DNA of 64,000 nt from Natribaculum breve (lineage in GTDB: Archaea > Halobacteriota > Halobacteria > Halobacteriales > Natrialbaceae). A program made the translations under genes and the position numbers. Within the stretch, counting starts at the first letter, position 1. Each line of letters opens with the position of its first letter. Shown here one piece after another: positions 43,265-51,962 of this stretch. The DNA lies in contig NZ_CP095390.1 in the NCBI RefSeq assembly GCF_023008585.1, positions 1,798,001 to 1,862,000 on the forward strand, in the 5' to 3' direction. Below the pieces are notes generated by a model, which was not told the origin of the DNA, did not search any database, and saw only the letters and a program-made list of their open reading frames with translations.

Positions 43265-43331
43265 CCTCGCCGTCGTCGGGCGTAGCCCGACTGCCTGAGG
43301 GATCTTCGATCCCTCTCCGTTTACGGCGAGG
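43265..43331 (+). ncRNA. right-end guide-RNA scaffold (omega RNA) of the TnpB element
   Basis: A closing stem CCTCGCCGT (43265-43273) with ACGGCGAGG (43323-43331) encloses two hairpins: GTCGGGC-GTA-GCCCGAC (43275-43291) and GAGGGATC-TTC-GATCCCTC (43297-43315). All three stems are perfect. The structure begins 33 nt after the tnpB stop and ends at the element boundary, as is usual for the 3' part of TnpB guide RNAs. The guide would be the flanking bases from 43332 on. Confidence 0.7.
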
Positions 43332-43334
43332 AGG

Positions 43335-43571
43335 ATGTCACTCGTTCACTGCTACCTGGCGAACCGTGCCTATCCCGATCCGGCGAGCGCGTCGATACAG
43401 AGTATCGAAGAACGGCCGCGTTCCTACCGCGAAGAACTCGCAGCCTTGATTCGATCTGTCACCGATGGGCCGGTGACGGTCGGTGAGGAGTCGGTGGCGA
43501 TCTCGGCAGAGGCGTCCCGGTCGCTTGGCCACCTGCCGGAACACCGGATTGCAGCTGAAGAATCGGAGTGA
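43335..43571 (+). pseudogene. 3' part of the gene disrupted by the TnpB element
   Basis: The frame reads MSLVHCYLANRAYPDPASASIQSIEERPRSYREELAALI...EESVAISAEASRSLG to a TGA. It starts at the right end of the TnpB element and has good coding composition. It is in frame with the pseudogene half at 38237-38780 if 38780 is joined to 43334. It is probably the C-terminal domain of that protein. A self-standing 78-residue gene is the alternative. Confidence 0.5.
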
Positions 43572-43643
43572 ACTCTATCAGTCCAGGTCCATTGGGATAC
43601 TTCGATTCTATCCGACACTCAAAGAACGAGCGGATGGGGGTGT

Positions 43644-43949
43644 CTACGTGTCGATTTTCTCAATCCCTACCCACACGTGAGATCCTGCGAAATAGTTGAA
43701 ATGGTCGTGACCACAATCGGGACATTCGAACCCAGAAAAGTCACCATCTGGTGGGAAGTAATTTCCACAACCACCTTGGCAGTCGTTGCCTGCCCATTTC
43801 TCTCGAAAGAGTAGTGCTAGTTCCTGTCGGTGGTTTTGTTGGAGATGTAAGCGGCCTTCGGCTTTCACTTCATCACCGATTGCTGACTGGATAGTACGAT
43901 CACAATATGTACAATCCCAACTATACATATCTGCGATTCTAGATTCCAT
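43644..43949 (-). CDS. small multi-cysteine zinc-finger protein, function unknown
   Basis: The 101-residue protein has CTYC with a downstream HLQQNH (C2H2-like, about residues 13-41) and a second group CQGGCGNYFPP...CPDCGHDHF (about 58-85). Two zinc sites are likely. No known family is recognised. It is AT-rich relative to the chromosome and lies in the decayed element. It faces the lipoprotein gene 133 bp away. Confidence 0.6.
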   Translation of the reverse strand: MESRIADMYSWDCTYCDRTIQSAIGDEVKAEGRLHLQQNHRQELALLFREKWAGNDCQGGCGNYFPPDGDFSGFECPDCGHDHFNYFAGSHVWVGIEKIDT

Positions 43950-44082
43950 TGTAGTAAGTGTATCTCAGTGAGATTACTGATTCTCACCAGACCGTGTGAC
44001 TTGAGCAGGTTAACAAGCGTATATCAAATGATATTTATCAAAGTAAAGAAATTTTTTAATAGAATGTATTTGTAGAGTTGGT

Positions 44083-45105
44083 ATGAATCGGCGAACCTTC
44101 GTCAGTGTCTCTGCAACGCTTGCCACTACGGCATTTGCGGGATGTCTTTCGAGCGACCAAGATGGGAGTCAATCTTCTGACGGCGAGTCTGGAGATCCGC
44201 AATCGAATGACGAAAACGGACCAGTGGCTCCCGAAGACGCAGTGGAACACTATGACCGTGCTGTCGAACTACTGAGTAAGAACGGTGAGAAGTTTGACGA
44301 GGTTCGTCAGCAGATGATATTGGGAGACGAAAATATCGATTTTCGTGCGACTACTATCACTTCACGAACTGGCGAAGCCCGTAGTCAACTCGAGAAGGCT
44401 GCCAAGGAAGACGATGGCTCGTTGGAGAAGGAGATCAAGACATTACGACGAGTCGCAACGTATCAAGATGCTCTCGCTCAGTACGATGAAGAGTATCTCA
44501 AGCTTAGCAGATTAATCAACACAGGACTAGATTACTATTCAAATGGACAGTACCAGCAGGCGATAACAACACTTCAGAATGCCAAACAGCAGGTTGAGGT
44601 GACTCAATCCGCTCTCGACGATGTCGAGGAGGAACTCAATGCAATTCGAGACTCTTCGGAATCTGCAGATGTGGGTAACGAATTGAGAGACGAACTGCTC
44701 GTTGCCGGTGACGATAACGCTGAGATCCGAGAAGAACTCCGTTGGTTCGACCAGCTCGTTCCTGCCCGGATAGACGAAATCCGTGGAGAACAAACACTCG
44801 AATCAGCAACTAATGCGTTTGAGGCTGGGCGCTACAGTAGTGCCCGCTCTCAATATGCGGATGCCGAGAACTATTATGTGTCCGCAGAAACGCAATTGAA
44901 TCATCTGACTATTAAAGAAGAAACGGCGTATCTCGCTGGACTTGTTAGCGATTCTGATGGTCTGGCGTGCAGGTACGGATATCTGTCGGATGCATCTGAC
45001 AAGATGGCACAGGCTTCACAGGCAATGCAAAATGGCAATCGCAGCCAAGCGAATCAGCATATCGAAAGCGCTGACACCTACCTCGCGATGAGAGATACCT
45101 GTTGA
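44083..45105 (+). CDS. secreted lipoprotein with helical repeats, function unknown
   Basis: The 340-residue protein begins MNRRTFVSVSATLATTAFAGCLSS, a Tat signal (RRTF) with a lipobox (AFAGC) that would anchor Cys20 to the membrane. After a Ser/Asp/Gly linker come long amphipathic helices with TPR-like or coiled-coil character (YYSNGQYQQAITTLQNAKQQVE, AFEAGRYSSARSQYADAENYY). No enzymatic motif is seen. Base composition (AT-rich) differs from the chromosome, suggesting acquisition with the element. Confidence 0.7.
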   Translation: MNRRTFVSVSATLATTAFAGCLSSDQDGSQSSDGESGDPQSNDENGPVAPEDAVEHYDRAVELLSKNGEKFDEVRQQMILGDENIDFRATTITSRTGEARSQLEKAAKEDDGSLEKEIKTLRRVATYQDALAQYDEEYLKLSRLINTGLDYYSNGQYQQAITTLQNAKQQVEVTQSALDDVEEELNAIRDSSESADVGNELRDELLVAGDDNAEIREELRWFDQLVPARIDEIRGEQTLESATNAFEAGRYSSARSQYADAENYYVSAETQLNHLTIKEETAYLAGLVSDSDGLACRYGYLSDASDKMAQASQAMQNGNRSQANQHIESADTYLAMRDTC

Positions 45106-45219
45106 CTACTGCTGACACCAAGATTTGATTCTTCGGTGAGAGGACGCATATTTTGCTCGCCTGGAATAACTGCTGTACTGAAAACGAGCGTCGTATTAGT
45201 ACGAGGATTTCGCCGGTGA

Positions 45220-45477
45220 CTATTCCTCTAATTCTTCAGATCCAAGATCGCCCTCGAGGTACGCCCCTCCTCGATCGGTGGTCCGATAGAGGCCTTCGTC
45301 GACGCGCTCGACGAGTTCGGCATCGCGAAGTTTCCCGAGTCGCGTGCTCAGATAGTGTCTCGAGTAGTCCGTATTGGTCGACGAAACGCGAGGGGAGAGT
45401 ACGAGACCGCTATCTGCGAGGGTCTCGAGGATTCGGTCGTCTGCTTGCGTCGTCCACGATACCCTCGGTCGTCGCAC
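45220..45477 (-). CDS. PhiH1 repressor-like winged-helix protein
   Basis: The 85-residue protein begins VRRPRVSWTTQADDRILETLADSGLVLSP and continues NTDYSRHYLSTRLGKLRDAELVERVDEGLYRTTDRGGAYLEGDL, the usual pattern of haloarchaeal PhiH1-type repressors, which are small winged-helix proteins. They occur in viruses, plasmids and integrated elements. The start is GTG. It probably controlled the element in which it lies. Small zinc-ribbon genes follow on the other strand, a common arrangement. Confidence 0.8.
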   Translation of the reverse strand: MRRPRVSWTTQADDRILETLADSGLVLSPRVSSTNTDYSRHYLSTRLGKLRDAELVERVDEGLYRTTDRGGAYLEGDLGSEELEE

Positions 45478-45924
45478 ACTGGTACGTGCTGTACTGGCAT
45501 TTTCGCAACACTGGTTGAGTCGGCTGGTAGCAACGCGTCTCTGTAGATTAACGTACGGTCGGTTTGTGTGAGTGAGTGGGATGTTTCGGTCACAGTGACG
45601 GAAGCCAGACGGACCCGCCGCTACCCGGCCGGGTCCTCAGCAGGAGTGCGGACCCGGTGTTAGGGGCACCGGCCCGCCTGGTTCCCGTATCCAGGTTACG
45701 GAAGCGTACAAGCGCACGATTCCGGGGAGATAAAACTCCCGCTCGAGCGCATCGATCGGCCCACGGCCCGGACTACTTTCACCTGTCGCGACAGTCACCG
45801 AAATTCGACTAGTGGGTCTGACACTCTCGAGAACAGGCGCGAGAGCGATTCAGTCGTCCACTTTCACTTTCACCGACCACCCAAGGATTCGTCCTTTTAC
45901 CGACAACTCCGTCAGCAACGACCG
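45478..45924. other. gene-free stretch in the decayed element
   Basis: About 450 bp between the PhiH1-like gene and the zinc-ribbon gene. It contains a GC hairpin (ACCCGGCCGGGT, near 45634) and no acceptable ORF. Promoters for both divergent genes must lie here. Confidence 0.5.
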
Positions 45925-46179
45925 ATGGTGACGACGATCGACTTGGACGATGAGACAGATCGATGGAGGTGGGTGTGCCCCCGCGGTCATCGCAGCTGGG
46001 AAGCGACGAACAACCACTTCTGGTGTGCCGAGTGCGCGCACACCTACGCCGGTGACGACTACGATCCCGAGTTCGACCACCTGCACAACCTCGCGTCCGG
46101 TGAGACCGTCCACCGTGACGACCTCCGGTTGCTGACGCGTGCCGGCCCCTACGACACCCTCCGGGGTGGTTCGGCGTGA
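45925..46179 (+). CDS. zinc-ribbon protein typical of haloarchaeal mobile elements
   Basis: The 84-residue protein (MVTTIDLDDETDRWRWVCPRG at the start) has CPRGH and CAECAH, a likely zinc ribbon (about residues 18-41). Its stop overlaps the GTG of the next small gene (GTGA), so the two are coupled. Such pairs often accompany PhiH1-type repressors and recombinases in haloarchaeal elements. The exact role is unknown. Confidence 0.65.
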   Translation: MVTTIDLDDETDRWRWVCPRGHRSWEATNNHFWCAECAHTYAGDDYDPEFDHLHNLASGETVHRDDLRLLTRAGPYDTLRGGSA

Positions 46180-46337
46180 GCGACGAGTTCCACCCGCTCG
46201 AGCGACAGGCCGACGCCCTCGAGGCGATCGCGACGGAACTGCGCTACCAGAACGCGGTTCTGTGCGAACTCCTCGCCTCGATGGACGGAAACCGACGGTC
46301 GAGTTCGTTCACCGACCGGAGACGGGAACGCCGTTGA
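46176..46337 (+). CDS. 53-residue helical protein overlapping the zinc-ribbon gene
   Basis: The ORF starts GTG (VSDEFHPLERQADALEAIAT) and has one amphipathic helix (LERQADALEAIATELRYQNAVLCELLA). Its start overlaps the stop of the zinc-ribbon gene by 4 nt. The C-terminal part (from about 46290) runs through sequence that encodes recombinase remnant in another frame, so its original end may have been altered by a rearrangement. Confidence 0.5.
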   Translation: MSDEFHPLERQADALEAIATELRYQNAVLCELLASMDGNRRSSSFTDRRRERR

Positions 46338-46829
46338 GGAACGACGAGGGCGGCGAGCGGGTCAACCGAATCAGCGACCGGGTGGTACAGACGCTACGCG
46401 GTTACATTTCCAGCCCTCGAAAGACGGTGACCGACGACGAGGGCCGACGACCGCTCGTTTCGACTGCTCAGGGACGCGTCGCGCCCTCCTCGGGAAATCG
46501 TCTCCAAGTGGACCAGGCCGTGCCAGATCGGCGACGAGTGTCCCCACGACGAAGACCCGGAGACGTGCGGGTGGACGTCGTACAACACGGCGTGCAAGTG
46601 CCCCTCGACTCGGTCACCGCACGCTCTCCGGAAAGCTCGAATCACGAAGTACCGCGACGAGGGGATCGCTCGAGGGATCGTTTCCGATCGACTCGACGCC
46701 TCGAGCCAGATTCTCGACAGGCACTCCGACCGCGCATCGAAGCGCGAGAACGCAGATCGCCGGTGGTGGGAAATCCAGCAGTGCTCACGGATCTCGAAAC
46801 CCTCAAAGTGGCAGCAAGCGCGGTGGTGA
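46293..46829 (+). pseudogene. tyrosine recombinase (integrase) remnant, frameshifted, catalytic Tyr lost
   Basis: Frame 1 reads PTVEFVHRPETGTPLRNDEG...TDDEGRRPLVSTAQGRVAPSS; from about 46490 the reading moves to a frame with REIVSKWTRPCQIGDECPHDED...CKCPSTRSPHALRKARITKYRDEGI and a C-terminus ILDRHSDRASKRENADRRW. These are the C-terminal half of a haloarchaeal XerC/D-type integrase: HxLR box SPHALRK, and RHSD where the catalytic RHYD is expected. The N-terminal half is missing, a frameshift is present, and Tyr is replaced by Ser. It cannot be active. Confidence 0.75.
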
Positions 46830-46833
46830 AGAT

Positions 46834-46845
46834 CCGTCGCGCCCG
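46834..46845. other. putative att site, distal
   Basis: CCGTCGCGCCCG, an exact copy of the last 12 bases of tRNA-Arg (36738-36749), begins 5 nt after the stop of the recombinase remnant. It would mark the right end of a 10.1-kb integrated element. Confidence 0.45.
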
Positions 46846-47567
46846 CTTCAGCACTTCTCGGCATCGTCGACCGTACAGTGGCCGGTTTCGAGGCCCGAGT
46901 ACCGTCCAGCGTCGTCTGATTTCAACACGTGACGGGTCTCGTCGCTCCAGGAAGGCGTTCGGGGAGCGCGACTGGCTCCGATCGTCATATAATCACAGGT
47001 CGGAATCACTAATCGAGAACGGGGATCGCGTGTTGGACAGTCGGTTCAACACTCGGTTGGATCGTCGGGAGATGTTGCTCGTCGCGGCGTCAGGGAGCGA
47101 GATCTCGGCGGAGCACGAAGCTAACGAGGGATGAAAATAGCCGAGTAGTAACTCGAAGTTAAACAGAAGCCATACTGGTTTTACCAGTAGCCGTCCTGAT
47201 GCTCCTTCGGTCGTGTGTTTGGAACGATTCGTTCCTACGCTCGCACTTTGGTATCGCGACGGTGCCCTCGTGTGTCTCCTGGAGACGTTGAACGGTACAG
47301 TGTCGTCGAATACTGGTGTATATCCCTCATGGTGACCATTCGCCGAGGGCACCTTCGCTCGCGATTGTCTCTGCCTGAACACGAGTGAAACGTCAGTCTC
47401 CCGCATCACTGTGGGATAATGATGCAGTTGAACGGTGGTCTATAGCTCGATACCGCTCATCGTCGTGAGTTACAGGCGAAAACAGCGCGAAACAGTCGTC
47501 CCTGGTTAAGCCGGGCACCATGTAACGTGGAGTGGCTCCGGACACACCCGGAGCAGGAAGAAAAACC
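46846..47567. other. gene-free stretch before the Gln/His/Pro-repeat gene
   Basis: About 720 bp without a supported gene. Open frames here are shadows with poor composition. The final 33 bp hold a hairpin directly before the ATG of the next gene. Confidence 0.55.
47535..47554 (+). promoter_or_regulatory. leader hairpin before the Gln/His/Pro-repeat gene
   Basis: GCTCCGG-ACACAC-CCGGAGC forms a perfect 7-bp stem with a 6-nt loop, ending 13 nt before the ATG at 47568. It lies where a ribosome site would be, so it could modulate translation if the gene has a leader. Confidence 0.5.
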
Positions 47568-48224
47568 ATGGCACAACAGCACCACCAGCCACAGCAACAA
47601 CAGCCACAGCACCACCAGCCACAGCAACAACAGCCACAGCACCACCAGCCACAGCAACAACAGCCACAGCAACAACAGCCACAGCAACAACAGCCACAGC
47701 AGCAGGGCCAGTTCGGCCAGCCGTGGCAGGCACTCGGCGAACAGATGGAACAGCGATTCGACGAGTCGTTTTCGAGTGAGATTCGAACGACCATTCGCGA
47801 CCTCGATAAAACTGCGTCGGTCGCGGAGTGGGTGAAAATGAGGGCGGCCCAGCGCGGCCTGCCTACTGTCGTGCGTGTCGCCGACGATATCGAGGACATC
47901 GCGCTCCTGGAGAAGAAGCTCATTATCCGAGAGTCACCGTTCGCTCAGCCTATTGGACAGACGTCCAGACAGGTTCTCCAACAGGGACTCCAGGAACTCC
48001 AGCAGCACATCAACGAGCCAGAGGTCCAGGATGCTGTCGAGAAGACTCGCCGGTCACTCGAGTCCATCGACAGGGGCCTGACGTCGCTCCAGACGATGGG
48101 CGGCCAACAGCAGGGTGGTCAGCAGTTCGGTCGACGAGGCGGGCAGCAACATCAGCCACAGCAGCAATCTGCCCAGCGATACGGTCGGCAACCAAGTCAG
48201 CAATACCAGTCGCCACAGTACTGA
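47568..48224 (+). CDS. protein with Gln/His/Pro-repeat N-terminus and helical core, function unknown
   Basis: The 218-residue protein has a low-complexity start (residues 1-46) made of PQ/Q/H repeats, then a helical domain (about residues 50-160; FGQPWQALGEQMEQRFDESFSSEIRTTIRDLDKTA...LPTVVRVADDIEDIALLEKKLIIRE), and a Gln/Gly/Arg-rich tail (residues 160-218). The composition is very unlike its neighbours, with few acidic residues in the tails. Such Q-rich tails are prion-like and could drive condensation or multimer formation; His may bind metal. The core I do not recognise. Start MAQQHHQPQ follows the hairpin. Confidence 0.7.
   Translation: MAQQHHQPQQQQPQHHQPQQQQPQHHQPQQQQPQQQQPQQQQPQQQGQFGQPWQALGEQMEQRFDESFSSEIRTTIRDLDKTASVAEWVKMRAAQRGLPTVVRVADDIEDIALLEKKLIIRESPFAQPIGQTSRQVLQQGLQELQQHINEPEVQDAVEKTRRSLESIDRGLTSLQTMGGQQQGGQQFGRRGGQQHQPQQQSAQRYGRQPSQQYQSPQY
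47580..47699. repeat. tandem repeats within the Q-rich gene
   Basis: Three exact copies of a 30-bp unit (starting CACCACCAGCCACAGCAACA; encoding HHQPQQQQPQ) at 47580-47609, 47610-47639 and 47640-47669 are followed by two copies of its 15-bp half (CAACAACAGCCACAG) to 47699. Identity at third positions indicates recent expansion; the copy number probably varies between strains without changing the frame. Confidence 0.9.
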
Positions 48225-48746
48225 CCCAGCGACTGTTCGATCGACTTTTTCGCGTACCGAATACGCGAGTTCGCGTCTCGACGAAGCGGTCGCACAGAGA
48301 TCGATTTGTGGGTACCGGTGGTAGGTTGGCGGGGGAAGATGGTGAGTCCGAAAGCCGTTCGTCAGGATCGACGAAACCGTCGCGGGGGCGACGCTCGTTT
48401 TCGTTCGGTACGTGCGTCGGGGCCGGCTGACGGAAACGCGAAGATCGCTCGATACGGGCAGGGCCGTCCCGTCCATCGTCGGTTCGACGACGCTCACCAC
48501 TACTCCTTCTGAGCGGGAAGTACGGGCGACTCCTCGAGCGGCGGCCGTCTGTCGACGGCGTACAGTTCGACCCACTGGGGGCGTCGCCGGTGATCCGGTT
48601 TCTCGGGCCGGACTGCCCGCGTTGACCGCGTTCGTATGAACGTCGAGTCGAACGTGCCGGGCGGTCATCGCCGTTCGTTGCACGTTCTGACGCCACTGTT
48701 ATTGCCCTCGAGCGTGCACTGTTCGCGTGTGAAAGATCGACGAGGG
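48225..48746. other. gene-free stretch before the P-type ATPase
   Basis: About 520 bp without a supported gene. A TGTTATTG box (48697-48704) lies near its right end and probably drives the ATPase gene. Confidence 0.5.
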
Positions 48747-51242
48747 GTGAGTGATCGTTGCACACTGTGTGGGACGGCACTCTCCGGGTCGGCCGTCGAA
48801 GCCGAGTCCGGCGAGCAGTTCTGTTCGTCCGGCTGTCGCGACGTGTACGAGACGCTCGGGACGGTCGAAGCCGGAGACGAAAGCGCCGTCGAACCCTCTG
48901 ACGGCGAGGAAACGCCCGGTCGGACGCAGCGATCCGACGTCGAGTACGCAACCGACGAACTGACCCGCACGTTCTTTCGGGTCGACGGGATGCACTCGGC
49001 GATGTGCGAGTCGTTTCTCGAGTCGGTCGCCGAGGCTCGCGACGGCGTCGAGAGCGCCGCTGCGAGTTACGTCACGGAGGTCGTGCGAGTCGACCACGAC
49101 CCCGATCGCGTGTCGAAACGCGAACTCAGGGACGCACTGAGTACGGTCGGCTACACGGCGTACCTTCGCGAGGAAGCGAGTGGCACGGACGAGGGAGGCG
49201 GGACACGGCGGTCGCGGGAGATGCACGGCCTCCGGAAGCGCCGGACGGACGACGTCCTCGAGTTTCGCTACATCGTCGGCATCGTCTTCGGGATGTTCAT
49301 GCTGGTCCCCTACGTCGCGGTCCTGTATCCGGTGTATCTCGCGTCGTTTTCCGACGCGGGGATGCTTGGGCTGTTTCGCGACAGTTTCGGCGGCTTCGAC
49401 GGACTGGCGTTCGTGCGGCTGTTTTCCGTGCTGACGGGGGCGATCCTCTACTTCACGGGGATGCCGCTCCTGCGCGGTGCGTACGTCAGCCTGAAGATGC
49501 GACGGCCGAGCACCGACCTGCTGGCGACGCTGACGATCGTGAGCGCCTACCTCTACGGGACGGTCGCCGGCCTCACGGGACGGATCGACGTCTACTACGA
49601 TCTGACCATCGTGGTCGCCGCCGTGGTGATGGCAGCGTCGTTCTACGAGGAGACTGCCAAGCGGCGCGCGATGAATCGGCTCACGGATCTGACGATCTCG
49701 CAGGTCGACGAGGCACGGTGGTACGAACCGGGCGGGACGACGAGCGACGTCCCGGTCGGGGACCTCGAGTCCGGCGACCGGGTGCTCGTCCGGCAGGGCG
49801 AGCGAATTCCGGTCGACGGGACGCTCGTCGACGGCGGCTGTACGGTCGACGAGGCAGTCGTCACCGGGGAGTCGCTCCCAGTCACGAAGCGGGCCGGCGA
49901 CGACGTCGTCGGTGGTTCGGTCGTCACGGGCGACGCGGCGGTCGTCGAAGTGGGCACGGAGACGACGAGCAGCATCGACCGACTCACGCGCGACGTCTGG
50001 AACCTCCAGTCTGCAGACCACGGCGTGCAGCGCCGCGCCGAGCGACTCGCCGCGACGGCCCTCCCGCTCGTCCTGGGTGCCGCCGCCGTGGTCGGCGTGG
50101 GACGGCTCCTCCTCGGCGCGAGTCCGACGGCGACGCTGCTGGCCGTGCTCCTGACCGTGATCGTCTCGAGTCCGTGGGCGCTCGGCTTCGCGACGCCGCT
50201 CTCGGTCGCCTCGAGCATCCAGGAGGCGATGGAGCGGGGCATCGTCGTCTTCGACGAGACCGTCTTCGAACGGCTCCGGGACGTCGACGTCGTCGTCTTC
50301 GACAAGACGGGGACGCTCACGACCGGCGAGATGACCGTCCTCGAGGCCGACGCGCCGGACGGGCTCCTGCGGGCCGCCGCCGTACTGGAGCGACGGACGT
50401 CACATCCGGCCGCGAGGGCGATCGAGAGTGCGTTCGTCGACGAAGCGGACGGGAGCGAACCGGCGCGGTCCGACGGCGGACGATTCGACGGTCGGGCGGA
50501 CGAACTGGACGTCCAGGAGTTCCGGAGCCACGCGACCGGCGTCGAGGGCGTCGTCGACGGACGGACGGTACTGGTGGGCCACCCCGACCTCTTTCGGGAG
50601 CGTGGCTGGACTCTCGACGAGAGGACTGAAGCGCGCGTTCGCGAGGCGCGAGACCGCGGTCGTCTCCCCGTCGTCGTCGGTCGAGACGGAACCGCGGAGG
50701 GCGTCGTGATCGTCGGCGACGAGCCGAGAGACGACTGGGAGGAGACCGTCACCGCGATGACCGAGGCGGGGATCGAGGTCGTGGTTCTCACCGGCGACGA
50801 CGAAGCGGCGGCCGACGCCTTCAGTCGCCACCCCGACGTCGAGTACGCGTTCTCGGGCGTCCCACCCGAGGGGAAGACGGCGACGATTCGACGACTGAAA
50901 GCCGACGGCCGGGTGGCGATGGTCGGCGACGGAACGAACGACGCGCCCGCGCTCGCCGAGGCCGACCTCGGAATCTCGCTCGGCGGCGGCACGGCGCTGG
51001 CGTCGGACGCCGCCGACCTCGCCATCGTCGGCGACGAACTCGGGGCGGTCGAGCGAGCGTTCGCTCTCGCGGTCGCTGCGGGACGGCGCGTCGAGCAAAA
51101 CGTCGGGCTGGCACTCGGTTACAACGCGATCGTGATCCCCGTCGCGGTAGTGGGCGCGCTGAACCCGCTGGTGACGACCGTCGCCGTCGCGGTGAGCAGC
51201 CTCCTCGTCGTCGCGAATTCGTCGCGGCCGCTTCTCGAGTGA
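48747..51242 (+). CDS. P1B-type heavy-metal ATPase with unusual SPW motif
   Basis: From GTG at 48747 the protein has 831 residues; GTG at 48729 is an alternative start. It begins with a Cys-rich module ([10 protein letters not shown]...[14 protein letters not shown]) like TRASH/YHS domains, then a degenerate HMA domain in which GMHCxxC has become GMHSAMC. The ATPase core is complete: TGES, DKTGTLT, HP in [10 protein letters not shown], and [14 protein letters not shown]. The membrane metal motif, usually CPC or SPC, reads SPW (50169-50177, in [12 protein letters not shown]). Metal specificity is uncertain. A transport or regulatory role with altered metal site is inferred. Confidence 0.85.
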   Translation: MSDRCTLCGTALSGSAVEAESGEQFCSSGCRDVYETLGTVEAGDESAVEPSDGEETPGRTQRSDVEYATDELTRTFFRVDGMHSAMCESFLESVAEARDGVESAAASYVTEVVRVDHDPDRVSKRELRDALSTVGYTAYLREEASGTDEGGGTRRSREMHGLRKRRTDDVLEFRYIVGIVFGMFMLVPYVAVLYPVYLASFSDAGMLGLFRDSFGGFDGLAFVRLFSVLTGAILYFTGMPLLRGAYVSLKMRRPSTDLLATLTIVSAYLYGTVAGLTGRIDVYYDLTIVVAAVVMAASFYEETAKRRAMNRLTDLTISQVDEARWYEPGGTTSDVPVGDLESGDRVLVRQGERIPVDGTLVDGGCTVDEAVVTGESLPVTKRAGDDVVGGSVVTGDAAVVEVGTETTSSIDRLTRDVWNLQSADHGVQRRAERLAATALPLVLGAAAVVGVGRLLLGASPTATLLAVLLTVIVSSPWALGFATPLSVASSIQEAMERGIVVFDETVFERLRDVDVVVFDKTGTLTTGEMTVLEADAPDGLLRAAAVLERRTSHPAARAIESAFVDEADGSEPARSDGGRFDGRADELDVQEFRSHATGVEGVVDGRTVLVGHPDLFRERGWTLDERTEARVREARDRGRLPVVVGRDGTAEGVVIVGDEPRDDWEETVTAMTEAGIEVVVLTGDDEAAADAFSRHPDVEYAFSGVPPEGKTATIRRLKADGRVAMVGDGTNDAPALAEADLGISLGGGTALASDAADLAIVGDELGAVERAFALAVAAGRRVEQNVGLALGYNAIVIPVAVVGALNPLVTTVAVAVSSLLVVANSSRPLLE

Positions 51243-51962
51243 CGTCGACCTCGAGTCGACGGCGCGTCGTTTCGTTCCTCGAAGAAGTAAATGCATATTG
51301 AGTTTAGTCTTCGTCGTAGAAATAGACAGCAAGAATACTTTTTCGTATACAAATCACTACTCGAACTGGTATACTGGCGCGAGCGCACGCTTCCACCGGT
51401 CGGTGGGCAACAGAAACCTATCACTCCGATAGTCCCGATTACGTACCGTATACCCCGCAGTTTCGAGTACAGGGGAATACGACCTCGGAACGTGATTCAC
51501 TCGAGGTGTACGAACGGCGATCGACGAGATCGGGAAAATCGCCGCGTTCAGGCCGCTCGAGGACAGGTTGGTGCCACAAATAAAATTCGATTTCACGTAG
51601 TACGTATATAGTACACATAGTTTTTTATATATGATAAAAATTCAAATAATTCCTGTGAGAATAATCAAATATATAAACTCTAAAGATGTTTCTCGAGGTG
51701 CCAGCGATCGATCGCCACGTCCGTACCGATCCGCACGATCCTCGCGGATCGGCGTCCAGCCGACCGACTCCACGGCCGTCGAACTCGAGGTCGACGATCG
51801 ATCGGTCGTCGCTGCCGGAAGTGGGGCCTGGAGACCGCAGACTCTACTCGAGCGTGTCGAACGGTGACGCGCCGTCGTGCCGGCGTTCACACCGACGGTT
51901 GTCCGTCCGTTCCCGTGTGACCGCGACCCGCCGTGCGGTCACACCGGGACCCAGAGGTAGTA
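51243..51962. other. AT-rich gene-free stretch
   Basis: The 720 bp between the P-type ATPase and the convergent NAD kinase fusion gene hold no credible ORF. From about 51581 to 51690 the sequence is extremely AT-rich (TATATA, TTTTTTATATATGAT, AAATATATAAAC), in sharp contrast to the flanks. A transcription end zone for two convergent genes, an insertion hot spot, or a structural DNA site are possible. Confidence 0.6.

Larger units (their letters stand above)
38781..43331 (+). mobile_element. IS200/IS605-group TnpB element (IS1341 type), interrupted by IS66
   Basis: The proposed element has a left end split by the IS66 insertion (38781-38800 and 41849 on), a left-end hairpin (41861-41878), tnpB (41981-43231) and a structured right end finishing at 43331. 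There is no tnpA, so mobility would depend on a transposase elsewhere. The exact left boundary is inferred: joining 38780 to 43334 restores one reading frame of the disrupted host gene (RDVQE-MSLVHCYLANRA). Confidence 0.55.

Noticed and set aside
47457..47690. A minus-strand frame made of Leu/Trp/Val repeats that looks like a membrane protein.
   Set aside because: It is the mirror image of the plus-strand Gln/His/Pro repeats; the plus frame continues into a normal domain and has the better start.
47580..47699. A second repeat series with possible CRISPR look.
   Set aside because: The units are contiguous, in frame and coding.
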